A DNA stretch of 64,000 nucleotides from Shewanella sp. (lineage in GTDB: Bacteria > Pseudomonadota > Gammaproteobacteria > Enterobacterales > Shewanellaceae), in contig NZ_JABSSM010000007.1 in NCBI RefSeq assembly GCF_013214165.1, forward strand, positions 28,555-92,554, given 5' to 3'. A program made the position numbers and the translations under genes. A model generated the notes under the pieces. The model was not told the origin of the DNA. It was given only the letters and a program-made list of their open reading frames with translations, and did no database searches. Shown here in pieces: positions 47,219 through 57,157 of this stretch (position 1 is the stretch's first letter; the number at the start of each line of letters is the position of its first letter).

Positions 47219-47256
47219 AAAAAATGCCGGATACGTGAGTATCCGGCATTTTTTTA
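47219..47256 (+). terminator. Terminator after the chemoreceptor gene
   Basis: AATGCCGGATAC, GTGA, GTATCCGGCATT with A-run before and T-run after. It is a perfect twelve-base stem. The 40 bases before it (about 47175-47214) hold a short direct repeat, ATTCTAGGAAATAG, in nearly three copies. Confidence 0.95.
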
Positions 47257-47292
47257 AGTTCTGCTATTTTATAAAATCTACCATGAAACTGA

Positions 47293-47682
47293 TTAACCGC
47301 CTGCAGTTCTCTCTTTTATCGCCGTAGTGATGGCACTAGCACCGTGGCCATTAGCCTCGGCCCAATCAGTAATGGTATTACCATCGGCTTCGGCAGCCGT
47401 AAGATCTGATACTGAGAGGCGTTTAGCGATGAAAGTGCCCACTTTATCTGAACCGCTCTTCATGGCGGTACGCAGTAAACTGTCACCATTACATGTCACA
47501 CCCGAATAGATGTTACGCAGCTTTACGCGATTTTCTTTTAACTTCTTGCGCAAACGATTCTTGTCATTTGTTTGAACATAATTACAGATATTTGCAGCAA
47601 GTTGATCTGAATTGGCTTGTACTGGCATAGAAAATGCCGATGCTGCGATCATTGCAGCAATGCTTGTAGGCAACAGACGCAT
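47293..47682 (-). CDS. DUF3718 family secreted protein
   Basis: About 129 residues with a signal peptide (IAASAFSMPVQA|NSD). The mature protein has ICNYVQTNDKNRLRKKLKEN, then LRNIYSGVTCNGDSLLRTAM, the pattern of DUF3718, with two cysteines likely in a disulfide. The end (ADGNTITDWAEANGHGASAI) resembles an ankyrin-like turn. The ATG at 47682 follows GAGGGAG at a good distance. Function unknown. Confidence 0.78.
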   Translation of the reverse strand: MRLLPTSIAAMIAASAFSMPVQANSDQLAANICNYVQTNDKNRLRKKLKENRVKLRNIYSGVTCNGDSLLRTAMKSGSDKVGTFIAKRLSVSDLTAAEADGNTITDWAEANGHGASAITTAIKERTAGG

Positions 47683-47783
47683 CTGATACTCCCTCTTATT
47701 ATTTATTTTTATACTGTAGAGCATCAAACTAGCAAAATTTTATTTGCCCCACCCTAAACTTTAAACATAATGCTGACGCTAAT

Positions 47784-48266
47784 TTAACATTTTTTTACCA
47801 AATTGATAAAGCTATATTCTAAACCTTTATCATTTATTGATGTTTCTTGGCTGATCCGCTGCCAAGACCCATCATCCCATCGGGGAAAATGCGTATCGCC
47901 ATCAACATCTAGTTTGATCTCAGTGAGATATAGTTTATCGGCCTGACTTAAAAGAGCGGCATAAAGCTGTCCACCACCTATTACCACCAGTTCTTCACAC
48001 TCTCCAGCCGCTGCAACAGCGCTTTCAAACGAGGTCACACAGGTCACTCCAGCAATAGTTAACCCTTGTTGACGGCTAATGACTATATTGAGCCTTCCAG
48101 GAAGCGCGCGACCTATGGATTCATAAGTCTTACGCCCCATGACGATCGGCTTACCTAAGGTCATGGCCTTGAAGTGCTTGAGGTCTTCAGGAAGATGCCA
48201 AGGCATCTGATTATTTTTTCCAATGACACGATTATTAGCCATCGCAGCTATCATGGCGATTTTCAT
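47784..48266 (-). CDS. folA: Dihydrofolate reductase
   Basis: About 160 residues, the usual size. It reduces dihydrofolate to tetrahydrofolate with NADPH and is the target of trimethoprim. Motifs: IAAMANNRVIGKNNQMPWHL with the catalytic acidic residue in LPEDLKHF, GKPIVMGRKTYESIG, RLNIVISRQ and LVVIGGGQLYAALL. The ATG at 48266 has GGAG upstream. The upstream yjjP gene is truncated right before it. Confidence 0.96.
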   Translation of the reverse strand: MKIAMIAAMANNRVIGKNNQMPWHLPEDLKHFKAMTLGKPIVMGRKTYESIGRALPGRLNIVISRQQGLTIAGVTCVTSFESAVAAAGECEELVVIGGGQLYAALLSQADKLYLTEIKLDVDGDTHFPRWDDGSWQRISQETSINDKGLEYSFINLVKKC

Positions 48267-48843
48267 TGTTATCTCCGGGGGGGATCTGTGACCCACTTAT
48301 ATTCAAATGATGTTTAGCAATAGAAAGCCTGACAAACATGGCCACCGAAGACGCACAAAAGGTCAGTATCGATGCGGTAAGATCACCAGCGAACAAATGA
48401 CAGAAGCTCGCGCATGACAAGCCTATCATAGGCACTAGGTAACGTTTTGGGTAAGTTCTAGACTGGATCCGGGAAAACCGCTCCCTGACTTGATTGAGGC
48501 CATATATGCCTCTCTCTGTGAGTAAGCAGATTCTCTGCGGTTCACAGATAATGGTCATGGTCATGTTCATGTTAATACCATGCCCACGGATGCGCCGAGT
48601 CGTCGTGATACAGCGGCCATGAACTAGGCTGGTTAATACTAGTGAGTTTGAAGAGATAGAGATTTCGACACTGGTGAGAGCCAATGCATAGCCCAGACGC
48701 TGACGGAACTCTTCGACCAGTTCAGAATCAGCGCCATAGACTAGTAGGAGTTGAGCAACCCCGACACCTTGCCGGGTTATTTCATTCTGAGTATCTGCGT
48801 ACACATCAATCCCGAAGAATATAAACTCAAAATGGTGCTCCAA
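48235..48843 (-). pseudogene. Threonine/serine exporter component YjjP, C-terminally truncated
   Basis: The first 175 or so codons match YjjP/ThrE N-terminal family proteins: LLLVYGADSELVEEFRQRLG, VEISISSNSLVLTSL, RGHGINMNMTMTIICE, RFSRIQSRTYPKRYLVPMIG. Then, after the second visible membrane segment and SIAKHHLN, the frame runs into unrelated codons overlapping the folA start. Complete YjjP has about 256 residues with five membrane segments. The partner gene yjjB, normally adjacent, is also absent. One deletion probably removed both. A TTG start is used. The exporter for threonine or succinate is unlikely to work from this locus. Confidence 0.8.
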
Positions 48844-48866
48844 TCCACACTACAAGCGGTAAAGAC

Positions 48867-50054
<1,188 letters not shown>

Positions 50055-50116
50055 TTAAACGAATTATACTCGTTTCTGCTTGGGGTCGCCAAAACAATTC
50101 TTAAATATTTAAAACA

Positions 50117-50144
50117 ATAAAGCCCCACCAAAGGCGGGGCTTTC
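50117..50144 (-). terminator. Terminator between rpmA and obgE
   Basis: Minus strand AAAGCCCCGCC, TTT, GGTGGGGCTTT, then T-rich sequence, 30 bases after the rpmA stop. One G-U pair occurs in the stem. It should limit read-through from rplU-rpmA into obgE. Confidence 0.88.
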
Positions 50145-50171
50145 ATAAGCAATCTTAGCCGAAGCTAAAGA

Positions 50172-50429
<258 letters not shown>

Positions 50430-50441
50430 TTAGACTCCTAA

Positions 50442-50753
50442 TTAAGCGTTGATAGCTGTAATTTTAACTTCGGTAAACCACTGACGGTGGCCCATTTTTT
50501 TGTCGTGATGCTTACGACGACGGAACTTAACGATAGTAACTTTATCGTGACGGCCGTGGCTGATAACTTCAGCAACAACCTTTCCACCTTCGACTAAAGG
50601 TGCACCAATGTGTACAGTCTCACCGTCGGCAACCAAAAGAACTTGGTCAAATTCAACAGTATCGCCTGTAGCGACTTCTAATTTTTCTAAACGTAATGTA
50701 TGGCCTTCAGCAACACGATGCTGCTTACCACCACTTTGAAAAACAGCATACAT
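50442..50753 (-). CDS. rplU: 50S ribosomal protein L21
   Basis: 103 residues. [20 protein letters not shown] opens the protein and [20 protein letters not shown] is the family signature. The ATG at 50753 follows CGGAGT at eight bases, so the nine extra upstream codons in the open frame are not used. It is the first gene of the rplU-rpmA operon, with a good promoter at 50839-50867. Confidence 0.98.
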   Translation of the reverse strand: MYAVFQSGGKQHRVAEGHTLRLEKLEVATGDTVEFDQVLLVADGETVHIGAPLVEGGKVVAEVISHGRHDKVTIVKFRRRKHHDKKMGHRQWFTEVKITAINA

Positions 50754-50838
50754 AGCTATTTTACTCCGGTATTCTAACACGCCGGCTCATTTAATTGAGG
50801 CAGGGGTGTTATAAAAGCTTTAATGACAATGGTGGCGG

Positions 50839-50867
50839 ATTCTACGCTAAGAAGAGTAAGCTGACAA
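50839..50867 (-). promoter_or_regulatory. Sigma-70-type promoter for rplU-rpmA
   Basis: On the minus strand the -35 TTGTCA (50862-50867) and the -10 TAGAAT (50839-50844) are 17 bases apart. The transcript should begin near 50832, giving a leader of about 78 bases before rplU. Confidence 0.75.
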
Positions 50868-51028
50868 GCCCTAATCACTAAAGAATAAAAAAAGATCATA
50901 ATTACCCGCACTATTCTCCTCAAGTGCTGTTTTACGGCGCTTTTTTAGGTAGAATCCCATGATTATAACATTAAGCATTAATTTTGGGCCGACAAATACT
51001 TTTCAGCCCCACGAACCAGAGCCTCTTT

Positions 51029-52000
51029 ATGGATTTGAACGCCATCCGTCAGTTAGCTGATAGCGACATGCAAGACGTCAACAAGCTTATATATACGCAA
51101 CTTGAATCTGATGTTGCCCTTATCAATCAGTTAGGCTTCTACATAATTAATGGCGGCGGTAAACGCATGCGTCCATTACTCTCCATTTTGGCTGCACGTG
51201 CAATCGATTACCAAGGAGAGGCTCACCTTAAGCTAGCCGCAATCGTTGAGTTTATCCATACTGCATCCCTGCTCCATGATGATGTCGTGGACGAATCATT
51301 GCTACGTAGAGGAAGAGAGACGGCCAATGCCCTGTTTGGTAACAGTGCTAGCGTGTTAGTCGGTGACTTCCTTTACACTCGAGCATTCCAGATGATGACT
51401 GAATTAGGCAGTATGAAGGTGTTAGAGATACTCGCCGACGCAACCAATGTACTTGCCGAAGGCGAAGTGCTGCAGTTAATGAACTGTAACGTTCCCGACA
51501 CTAGCGAAGCAAGCTATATGCGGGTCATCTATTGTAAGACGGCCAAGTTGTTTGAAGCCGCCACGCGACTCCCAGCCGTGCTAGCCGATAGCCCCATCGA
51601 AATACAGACTGCACTGGCGGATTACGGTAAGTACCTAGGCACCGCATTCCAGTTAACCGATGATCTACTCGACTACACGGCCAATACCGAAGAGTTAGGT
51701 AAGAACATAGGCGATGACTTAGCGGAGGGAAAACCTACGCTACCGCTGATCTATGCGATAGCTCACGGTACCGCAACAGAGCAAGCATTAATTCGTAAGG
51801 CCATCGAGCTCGGTGATGGTACGCAAAACATCGAAGAGATCCTTGTAGCACTGAAAAACTGTGGCGCATTGGAATATACCCATAACAGAGCCTTAGAAGA
51901 GTCTGATAAGGCTATAGCAGCGTTAACTTGTATTCCTGATAGCGAACACAAGCAAGCCCTCATCTCTCTGGCTAAAATTGCGGTTGAGAGAAAACACTAG
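51029..52000 (+). CDS. ispB: Octaprenyl diphosphate synthase
   Basis: About 323 residues of the trans-isoprenyl diphosphate synthase family. It makes the C40 side chain of ubiquinone and menaquinone. The two aspartate-rich motifs are LLHDDVVDES and LTDDLLDYT, and GGGKRMRPLL lies before the first. The start at 51029 (MDLNAIRQLADSDMQDVN) aligns with E. coli IspB (MNLEKINELTAQDMAGVN), so the 15 upstream codons are unlikely. It is divergent from rplU, the usual arrangement. Confidence 0.96.
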   Translation: MDLNAIRQLADSDMQDVNKLIYTQLESDVALINQLGFYIINGGGKRMRPLLSILAARAIDYQGEAHLKLAAIVEFIHTASLLHDDVVDESLLRRGRETANALFGNSASVLVGDFLYTRAFQMMTELGSMKVLEILADATNVLAEGEVLQLMNCNVPDTSEASYMRVIYCKTAKLFEAATRLPAVLADSPIEIQTALADYGKYLGTAFQLTDDLLDYTANTEELGKNIGDDLAEGKPTLPLIYAIAHGTATEQALIRKAIELGDGTQNIEEILVALKNCGALEYTHNRALEESDKAIAALTCIPDSEHKQALISLAKIAVERKH

Positions 52001-52094
52001 AATCGATTAGTGGGTGTTGGCCTTTAAGTTCCTGTTTGCTACAAACACGGTTTTAGAGGATAAAAACCTCGATCATCTAGCTAAAAGACAGATC

Positions 52095-52122
52095 AAAAAA
52101 GGAGCCCTAGGGCTCCTTTTTT
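52095..52122 (+). terminator. Bidirectional terminator between ispB and mdh
   Basis: A perfect GGAGCCCTAGGGCTCC palindrome (52101-52116) with a run of A before and T after. It serves both convergent genes. A close relative lies at 25421. Confidence 0.92.
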
Positions 52123-52145
52123 ATTAGGCTTAACGTTAAGTAAGC

Positions 52146-53081
52146 TTACTTAACAAATTCTACGCCTAAGGTGATATCTGCTTTCAATGTATCTAGCATA
52201 GCATCACGGGCATTCGCTTCGAACTCACTCACGTCACCGTAAGCCAGTACTTTTTCGACGCCATTCTTACCCAGTAGAACTGGCTGAGCGAAGAATTCTG
52301 CATGCTCACTGCCACCATCGACATAGGCACACTCAACCACATTCTCTTCACCTTGAAGACCGCGAACCAAAGATAGACCGAAGCGACATGCAGCCTGGCC
52401 CATAGAAAGTGTCGCGCTGCCGCCACCGGCTTTAGCTTCAACCACTTCGGTACCCGCATTCTGGATACGAGTCGTCATTGCAGCAACTTCTTCATCGGTA
52501 AAGCTTACGCCTTCAACCTGAGACAATAGTGGCAAAATAGTCACACCACTGTGGCCACCGATAACGTTTAGCTTAACATCGGCGACGTCTAGTCCTTTCG
52601 CTTCGGCGATAAAGGTCTCAGAACGAATAACATCCAGTGTAGTCACACCGAATAGACGGCTCTTGTCATAAACACCGGCAGCTTTTAACACTTCAGCGGC
52701 AATCGCTACTGTGGTGTTGACTGGGTTAGTGATAATAGCGATCAGTGCTTTTGGACAAGTAGCGGCACACTTCTCAACCAAGTTTCTCACGATACCTGCG
52801 TTGATGTTAAACAGATCTGAACGATCCATGCCCGGCTTACGTGCAACACCGGCAGAAATAAGTACCACATCGGCACCTTCCAGCGCAGCAGATGGATCTT
52901 GACCGGCAAAGCCTTTAACTTCGACTGCTGTCGGGATATGGCTTAAATCGACCGCAACACCAGGTGTTACAGGAGCAATATCATAAAGGGACAGTTTTGA
53001 ACCGGCTGGCAATTGTGTTTTTAGTAATAGGGCAAGAGCCTGGCCAATACCACCAGCGGCACCAAGTACAGCAACTTTCAT
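52146..53081 (-). CDS. mdh: Malate dehydrogenase
   Basis: About 311 residues of the bacterial/mitochondrial-type NAD malate dehydrogenase of the TCA cycle. Motifs: [16 protein letters not shown] at the N-terminus, [37 protein letters not shown], and the catalytic histidine in [13 protein letters not shown]. The ATG at 53081 follows CGGAGATAA; the open frame extends five codons upstream. It is divergent from argR, as in other gammaproteobacteria, with a 356-base gap. Confidence 0.97.
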   Translation of the reverse strand: MKVAVLGAAGGIGQALALLLKTQLPAGSKLSLYDIAPVTPGVAVDLSHIPTAVEVKGFAGQDPSAALEGADVVLISAGVARKPGMDRSDLFNINAGIVRNLVEKCAATCPKALIAIITNPVNTTVAIAAEVLKAAGVYDKSRLFGVTTLDVIRSETFIAEAKGLDVADVKLNVIGGHSGVTILPLLSQVEGVSFTDEEVAAMTTRIQNAGTEVVEAKAGGGSATLSMGQAACRFGLSLVRGLQGEENVVECAYVDGGSEHAEFFAQPVLLGKNGVEKVLAYGDVSEFEANARDAMLDTLKADITLGVEFVK

Positions 53082-53437
53082 AGTTATCTCCGTCAATTCA
53101 TGGGTATTTGTGATATAGATCTATCTTTCAAGACGGCGCAACATTACTGGAATAATGGATAAATTTCAATTCCCCCTTAGTCTTGATTAGGTTTTATTTC
53201 TAATTGCCATCGAGAAACCTTCTAATCTGGTAAGCGATACAAGCATTAACCAGCCCTCTCCAAGCTCAACAGATCACCTTGCGTACTCAGCTTAATCCAA
53301 GTCGAGCTATCTTAGACCAGACAGCAAACTCCGTCTCGACAGCTTGCATTTTTATTCAACCTGCTAGGGTATTTGTTGACAAAAAAGCCTGAAATATTCA
53401 AAATAGAGAAGATTTCTGAATAAAAGAACACAAAACT
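53082..53437. promoter_or_regulatory. mdh-argR divergent control region
   Basis: About 356 bases without a gene. For argR, TTGACA (53376-53381) is followed 17 bases later by CAAAAT (53399-53404). TGAAATATTCA (53390-53400) overlaps this -10 area and resembles an ARG-box half pair, and a TGAAT half-site lies at 53417-53421. This fits autorepression by ArgR. I could not define the mdh promoter. Confidence 0.5.
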
Positions 53438-53908
53438 ATGCAAGCAAATAAAAATCAAGACGAACTTGTTAAGACCTTTAAGTCGATTTTGAAAGAGGAG
53501 CGTTTTGGCTCCCAGAGTGAAATTGTTATCGCCCTACAAGCCGAGGGCTACAGCAATATCAATCAATCGAAAGTCTCCAGAATGCTGAGTAAGTTTGGTG
53601 CGGTGCGAACCCGAAATGCCAAGCAGGAGATGGTCTACTGCTTACCGGCCGAACTGGGTGTTCCCACGGCGGGAAGCCCGCTGAAAAACCTGGTACTGGA
53701 TGTTGACCATAACCAGGCCATGATAGTTGTCAGGACAAGCCCGGGCGCGGCCCAGCTAATTGCACGCTTGCTCGACTCTATAGGTAAGCCAGAGGGCATT
53801 CTTGGCACCATTGCCGGTGATGATACTATCTTCATTACACCGGCTAATATAGACGAGATAAGCAGGACATTAAATACGGTAAAGTCTCTGTTTAACTACA
53901 CGGATTAA
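53438..53908 (+). CDS. argR: Arginine repressor
   Basis: A 156-residue ArgR. The N-terminal winged helix (about 8-70: [34 protein letters not shown]) is followed by the hexamerisation domain with the arginine-binding [10 protein letters not shown] motif near 127. With arginine bound the hexamer represses arginine biosynthesis genes. It is divergent from mdh. A good terminator follows at 53972. Confidence 0.96.
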   Translation: MQANKNQDELVKTFKSILKEERFGSQSEIVIALQAEGYSNINQSKVSRMLSKFGAVRTRNAKQEMVYCLPAELGVPTAGSPLKNLVLDVDHNQAMIVVRTSPGAAQLIARLLDSIGKPEGILGTIAGDDTIFITPANIDEISRTLNTVKSLFNYTD

Positions 53909-53971
53909 TCAAGTTCCCGAAGGAAGAGTGAGATCCCTGGCCTAGGAAGCTCATCAATTCCATCATCGAAC

Positions 53972-53999
53972 AAGAGACGCTTATGGCGTCTCTTTTCAT
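53972..53999 (+). terminator. Terminator after argR
   Basis: AAGAGACGC, TTATG, GCGTCTCTT, then TTCATTTT. A nine-base perfect stem, 63 bases after the argR stop. Confidence 0.88.
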
Positions 54000-54204
54000 T
54001 TTATGTTGAAAAATAACCAGCAGTTCCTTGCAGCACAAGCTCATCCCCACACACCTGCATCGGCACATCCAGCATACTCAAATGCCGACCCGTGTTCTCA
54101 GCGTAAAGATAATAGACCACAGAAAATATTCAATATATTGAATCACACTTTAATTCGTGCGAGAGTGAGTCAGACTATGAGAGGCAGCTTCTGGCTAAGG
54201 ACGT

Positions 54205-54672
54205 ATGATGACAATAAATGGAATAATTAAAGTCGATGATATTTGCTGGGAGTCCTGGCAACATTCAGAACAATATACCAGCCAACAGAAACATATCGGC
54301 GATGCTGCTGGATGTGAAAAAATAGGTGTGACCATGGAGCGTCTCGCTCCAGGAAAAATATCAGCCGTAGCCCACTATCACACCAAAGAAGAGGAACACC
54401 TTTACGCCTTAGAGGGCGAAGCAAGCTTACTCATCGATGGCGAGCCTCATCCTTTTAAGAAGGGCGACTATATCTGTTTCAATGCCGATACAGCCATAGC
54501 TCACACACTCAAAAATGACTCAGACCAGGAGTTTGTATTCCTGGTCATAGGCAACCGAGATAAGCACGACGTGGTGGTCTATCCGGAAAACAACAAGGTC
54601 TTGGTCAGGGCAGTCAATGAGATCTATGCCAAGCGCCCAACCAATTACTGGGATGCGGATACTCAAGACTGA
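54205..54672 (+). CDS. Cupin-domain protein
   Basis: A 155-residue small cupin. The first motif is AHYHTKEEEHLYALEGEASL, with two histidines and a glutamate for a metal. The second part is KKGDYICFNADTAIAHTLKN. The C-terminal stretch NYWDADTQD is typical of cupins near sugar or antioxidant enzymes, but no neighbour clarifies the role. The start is ATGATG at 54205; either ATG could be used. No strong ribosome-binding site is visible. Confidence 0.82.
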   Translation: MMTINGIIKVDDICWESWQHSEQYTSQQKHIGDAAGCEKIGVTMERLAPGKISAVAHYHTKEEEHLYALEGEASLLIDGEPHPFKKGDYICFNADTAIAHTLKNDSDQEFVFLVIGNRDKHDVVVYPENNKVLVRAVNEIYAKRPTNYWDADTQD

Positions 54673-54714
54673 TCCGGTTAATCTCAACCTATAAACGAGC
54701 GCACTTGAGGGGCT

Positions 54715-54754
54715 AAACCGAAACTCTGAGTGTTTTTCGGTTTAAATCACTCAG
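54715..54754 (+). ncRNA. Potential H-type pseudoknot RNA element
   Basis: Stem 1 pairs AAACCGAAA (54715-54723) with TTTCGGTTT (54735-54743). The loop between them holds CTGAGTG (54726-54732), which pairs perfectly with CACTCAG (54748-54754) downstream. Both stems are complete, so the RNA can form a pseudoknot or switch between two hairpins. It lies 42 bases after the cupin stop. Stem 1 alone could be a weak terminator. Confidence 0.45.
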
Positions 54755-54812
54755 TATTTAACGACTAAGCGATACCGGCACTGCTTGACTCTCAGCGTCT
54801 AGATATTTAACC

Positions 54813-54992
54813 ATGACAAATCAAGCAGGCGCCGAAAACATTCTCTGGCGAGCCAAAGCCATCCTAGAGTTGGTGGGGGAACGAGTAGATAGCACTGTTA
54901 AGCTATTTACCTATACTCCAAATGAAAAAAACAAAAATAATGCTGTACAATTTTTGATTATAAGGTATTATTTGCCTCGCTCAGCTGTTTAG
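54813..54992 (+). CDS. Possible 59-residue protein, unknown
   Basis: ATG at 54813 opens a frame of 59 codons. The first half (GAENILWRAKAILELVGERV) looks like an amphipathic helix; the second half is Asn/Lys-rich and less protein-like. There is no ribosome-binding site. It may be a remnant or chance ORF. I recognise no family. Confidence 0.2.
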   Translation: MTNQAGAENILWRAKAILELVGERVDSTVKLFTYTPNEKNKNNAVQFLIIRYYLPRSAV

Positions 54993-55152
54993 AGTTATTA
55001 GTGATAAAATAAGTAAAAAGTAAACCTTAGATTTCTTCGTTATTGTTGTTATCCTCAGTTTCCCTTATCTTCATCGTCACATTCAATAATTCAATTTCAG
55101 CACATCGCATACTGCGATATTTTTTTATGAATTTAACTATAAGGGACACAAC

Positions 55153-55365
55153 ATGTCTAATTCAACAACTGGTCTAGTAAAATGGTTTAACGAAGAGAAA
55201 GGTTTTGGTTTCATTACTCAAGACAATGGCGGCGCTGACGTATTCGTTCACTTCCGTTCAATCGCTTCTGACGGCTTCAAGACTTTAGCTGAAGGCCAGA
55301 AAGTATCTTTCGAAGTAGAGCAAGGTCAAAAAGGCCTTCAAGCAGCTAACGTAGTTGCGCTTTAA
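55153..55365 (+). CDS. Cold-shock protein, CspA family
   Basis: A 70-residue CspA-type RNA chaperone. The RNA-binding motifs RNP1 (KGFGFIT) and RNP2 (VFVHF) are intact in [19 protein letters not shown] and [15 protein letters not shown]. It binds single-stranded RNA and DNA and melts RNA structure, usually at low temperature. AAGGGAC precedes the ATG. The upstream leader is long and AT-rich, consistent with temperature control, and a strong hairpin follows the gene. Which csp paralogue this is cannot be told. Confidence 0.95.
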   Translation: MSNSTTGLVKWFNEEKGFGFITQDNGGADVFVHFRSIASDGFKTLAEGQKVSFEVEQGQKGLQAANVVAL

Positions 55366-55375
55366 CTTTGTAAGT

Positions 55376-55407
55376 TGACGTAAATGGTTTTATGACCATT
55401 TACGTCA
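55376..55407 (+). terminator. Hairpin terminator of the cold-shock gene
   Basis: TGACGTAAATGGT (55376-55388), TTTATG, ACCATTTACGTCA (55395-55407): a perfect thirteen-base stem eleven bases after the stop. The following TATTTCAT has only a short T-run, so it may be a terminator or a 3' stabilising stem. Confidence 0.75.
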
Positions 55408-55575
55408 TATTTCATGCTTAACTTATTCATTTATACCGATTCTACCAAAATATTAACATTTCAATCATCTGCTTTATGTGTATGTCGTTACGTTGCTCAC
55501 TTTCTTCGTTATATCATTATAAATAAACATTTACAGCTTAAAGCTAATTGTAAGTTTGTACTTATAGTGCATTGA

Positions 55576-55776
55576 TCTTGCAAAAAAACCAAGCTCAGAC
55601 ACGATTTAACGATCAATATTGGTTGCAACACCAAGCCAGCGGCTCACTCCCCTAACAATCCAAAAGGTAATATAGACAACAGAAATATAGAGTTATCTTA
55701 CTGTGATGAAACCTGCCAAGGTAAAATCGTTAATAGTGAAAATCAGCTTATCGGTAACTTCTCCATCTCCTGCTAA
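55576..55776 (+). pseudogene. Possible C-terminal remnant of an unknown secreted protein
   Basis: A frame open from a stop at 55573 to TAA at 55774-55776 reads IGCNTKPAAHSPNNPKGNID, then ELSYCDETCQGKIVNSENQL and ends GNFSISC. The composition (four cysteines, many Asn and Gly) looks like a small exported protein. There is no ATG, GTG or TTG start in frame. I read it as a possible 3' remnant and cannot name it. Confidence 0.25.
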
Positions 55777-55866
55777 CTATCCAGTTACAGCATCCCAAAT
55801 TTAGCTTTTCTTGAAAATGTTGTACTGGCTTTATTGATGGGCGAAAAGTGACTTCGCGATCAACAA

Positions 55867-56733
55867 TCACTTTGCAACAAATGCATATCGCCTGGAGAGC
55901 TTGATATAGAGAAACAGTGACAGGAAAATCACCCCACCACCCAAGGCCTTTTGTAATTCAATCGTCTCATCCAACATGGTCACACTCAACATCATGGTCC
56001 AGATAGGCTCTAAAATCATGATCAAAGCGGCGGTTTCCATCTTTACAGAATATTGCCCCATAGTTTGCAGTAAGTAGCGTATCGAAGTCGCAAAAATGGT
56101 AGAAATAACAAACCAAAATATTAAGTTACTACTGATTTCAAATGCATATTCTTGAGTAAAGCCTACATAAACTACACCCACAATCCCTACCGTAAATAGC
56201 TGCAAACATATTGAAACTAACGGAGTGAGTTGGCTGCTGATTTTCTTATTCAGCACGAAGTGAATAGAAAGAAGTACCGCTGCAAGCAGAAAAGACAGCT
56301 GACTTGCATCGACTCGCCAGCCATTGCCTAACGTCAGCAACATCATACCCATCATGCTGACAGGCAAGGCTAACCAAAAGGCTTTGTTCGGTTTTACCTG
56401 AAAAAACATCCATGAGGTCACCGGGGCAATGATCATAGCTAAGCTCATGATAAACGCCCCTTCAGACAAGCTGCTGCTAATCGACACAGCATAGACCCAA
56501 ACTTGCAATGCGAGCCCTAGAAAGACACCGACGCCACAGGCCAATAGCACCTGCTTAAGGGTTAACTTCACGATATGCTTATAGCAGAACGGCAGTAAAA
56601 CAAGGCTGGCAAGCAGGAACCTTATCGCAATAAACGCCTCCCCTGGCATCTGCAACACCACTAACTTAGACGCTATCCAACCTAGTGCAGCCAGTAAGGT
56701 GGCTATAACTAGGTACATCTCTGCACGCATCAA
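55867..56733 (-). CDS. EamA/DMT-family transporter
   Basis: A 288-residue inner-membrane protein with ten hydrophobic segments in two EamA repeats, the layout of drug/metabolite exporters. Repeat ends show AFIAIRFLLASLVLLPF and later METAALIMILEPIWTMMLSV. The substrate is unknown; members export amino acids, nucleosides or drugs. The start is ATGATG with a GAG upstream. It is a single-gene unit. Confidence 0.87.
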   Translation of the reverse strand: MMRAEMYLVIATLLAALGWIASKLVVLQMPGEAFIAIRFLLASLVLLPFCYKHIVKLTLKQVLLACGVGVFLGLALQVWVYAVSISSSLSEGAFIMSLAMIIAPVTSWMFFQVKPNKAFWLALPVSMMGMMLLTLGNGWRVDASQLSFLLAAVLLSIHFVLNKKISSQLTPLVSICLQLFTVGIVGVVYVGFTQEYAFEISSNLIFWFVISTIFATSIRYLLQTMGQYSVKMETAALIMILEPIWTMMLSVTMLDETIELQKALGGGVIFLSLFLYIKLSRRYAFVAK

Positions 56734-56851
56734 CGACTCTCTTTTTTATTGTGTGGGCTTGAAATCGAGAAGCATACACTTAAATTTCAGTGCATCAAGC
56801 GGCATGATACAGACTCGGCTCAGGCTAACAATAAAAACTAGGTTTGATTGG

Positions 56852-57082
56852 CTACTTATGCTTTTCAGTTTCCCGTGTAACCAGAATAAAGGTCAGGTAC
56901 ATCTTGGTTGGTAAAGACAATGCCATGCCAAAGGCGACACACATAGCACTGATCATGATGCCTATTACGCCCATAGCTTCGATCATGTCGCTGAAGTTGT
57001 GCAAGTAAATACCAAGTAAGATTAAACATACGCCCACAGTGATACAGGTCTTTAGAATCAAAATCAGTTTGTCATCAGTCAC
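56852..57082 (-). CDS. Small inner-membrane protein, unknown
   Basis: A 76-residue protein with two hydrophobic segments (about 7-27 and 36-58) and a charged C-terminal tail (TRETEKHK). The start is GTG with GGAAAA upstream. The family is not recognised. It sits between the EamA gene and the DUF3857 gene, all on the same strand but with gaps of 75 to 118 bases. Confidence 0.6.
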   Translation of the reverse strand: MTDDKLILILKTCITVGVCLILLGIYLHNFSDMIEAMGVIGIMISAMCVAFGMALSLPTKMYLTFILVTRETEKHK

Positions 57083-57157
57083 GATTATTTTCCATTTATC
57101 GACATCATGTTCGACTAATATATTGAACCTATCAGGCCTATTACACCTTGATTAAGA

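Larger units (their letters stand above)
54673..55152. other. Stretch between cupin and cold-shock genes
   Basis: It holds the pseudoknot-like element (54715-54754), a possible 59-codon ORF (54813-54992), and then about 160 bases that probably form the long leader of the cold-shock gene. Long 5' leaders are usual for cspA-type genes. I could not recognise a cold-box by eye. Confidence 0.5.
55366..55866. other. Stretch between the cold-shock and EamA genes
   Basis: About 500 bases. It holds the csp hairpin at 55376 and a possible gene remnant at 55576-55776. The rest is AT-rich with no supported gene. Confidence 0.5.

Noticed and set aside
54003..54230. Open frame of 75 codons before the cupin gene
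   Set aside because: It overlaps the cupin start, has no ribosome site, and lies right after the argR terminator with an odd His/Ala/Asn-rich composition.
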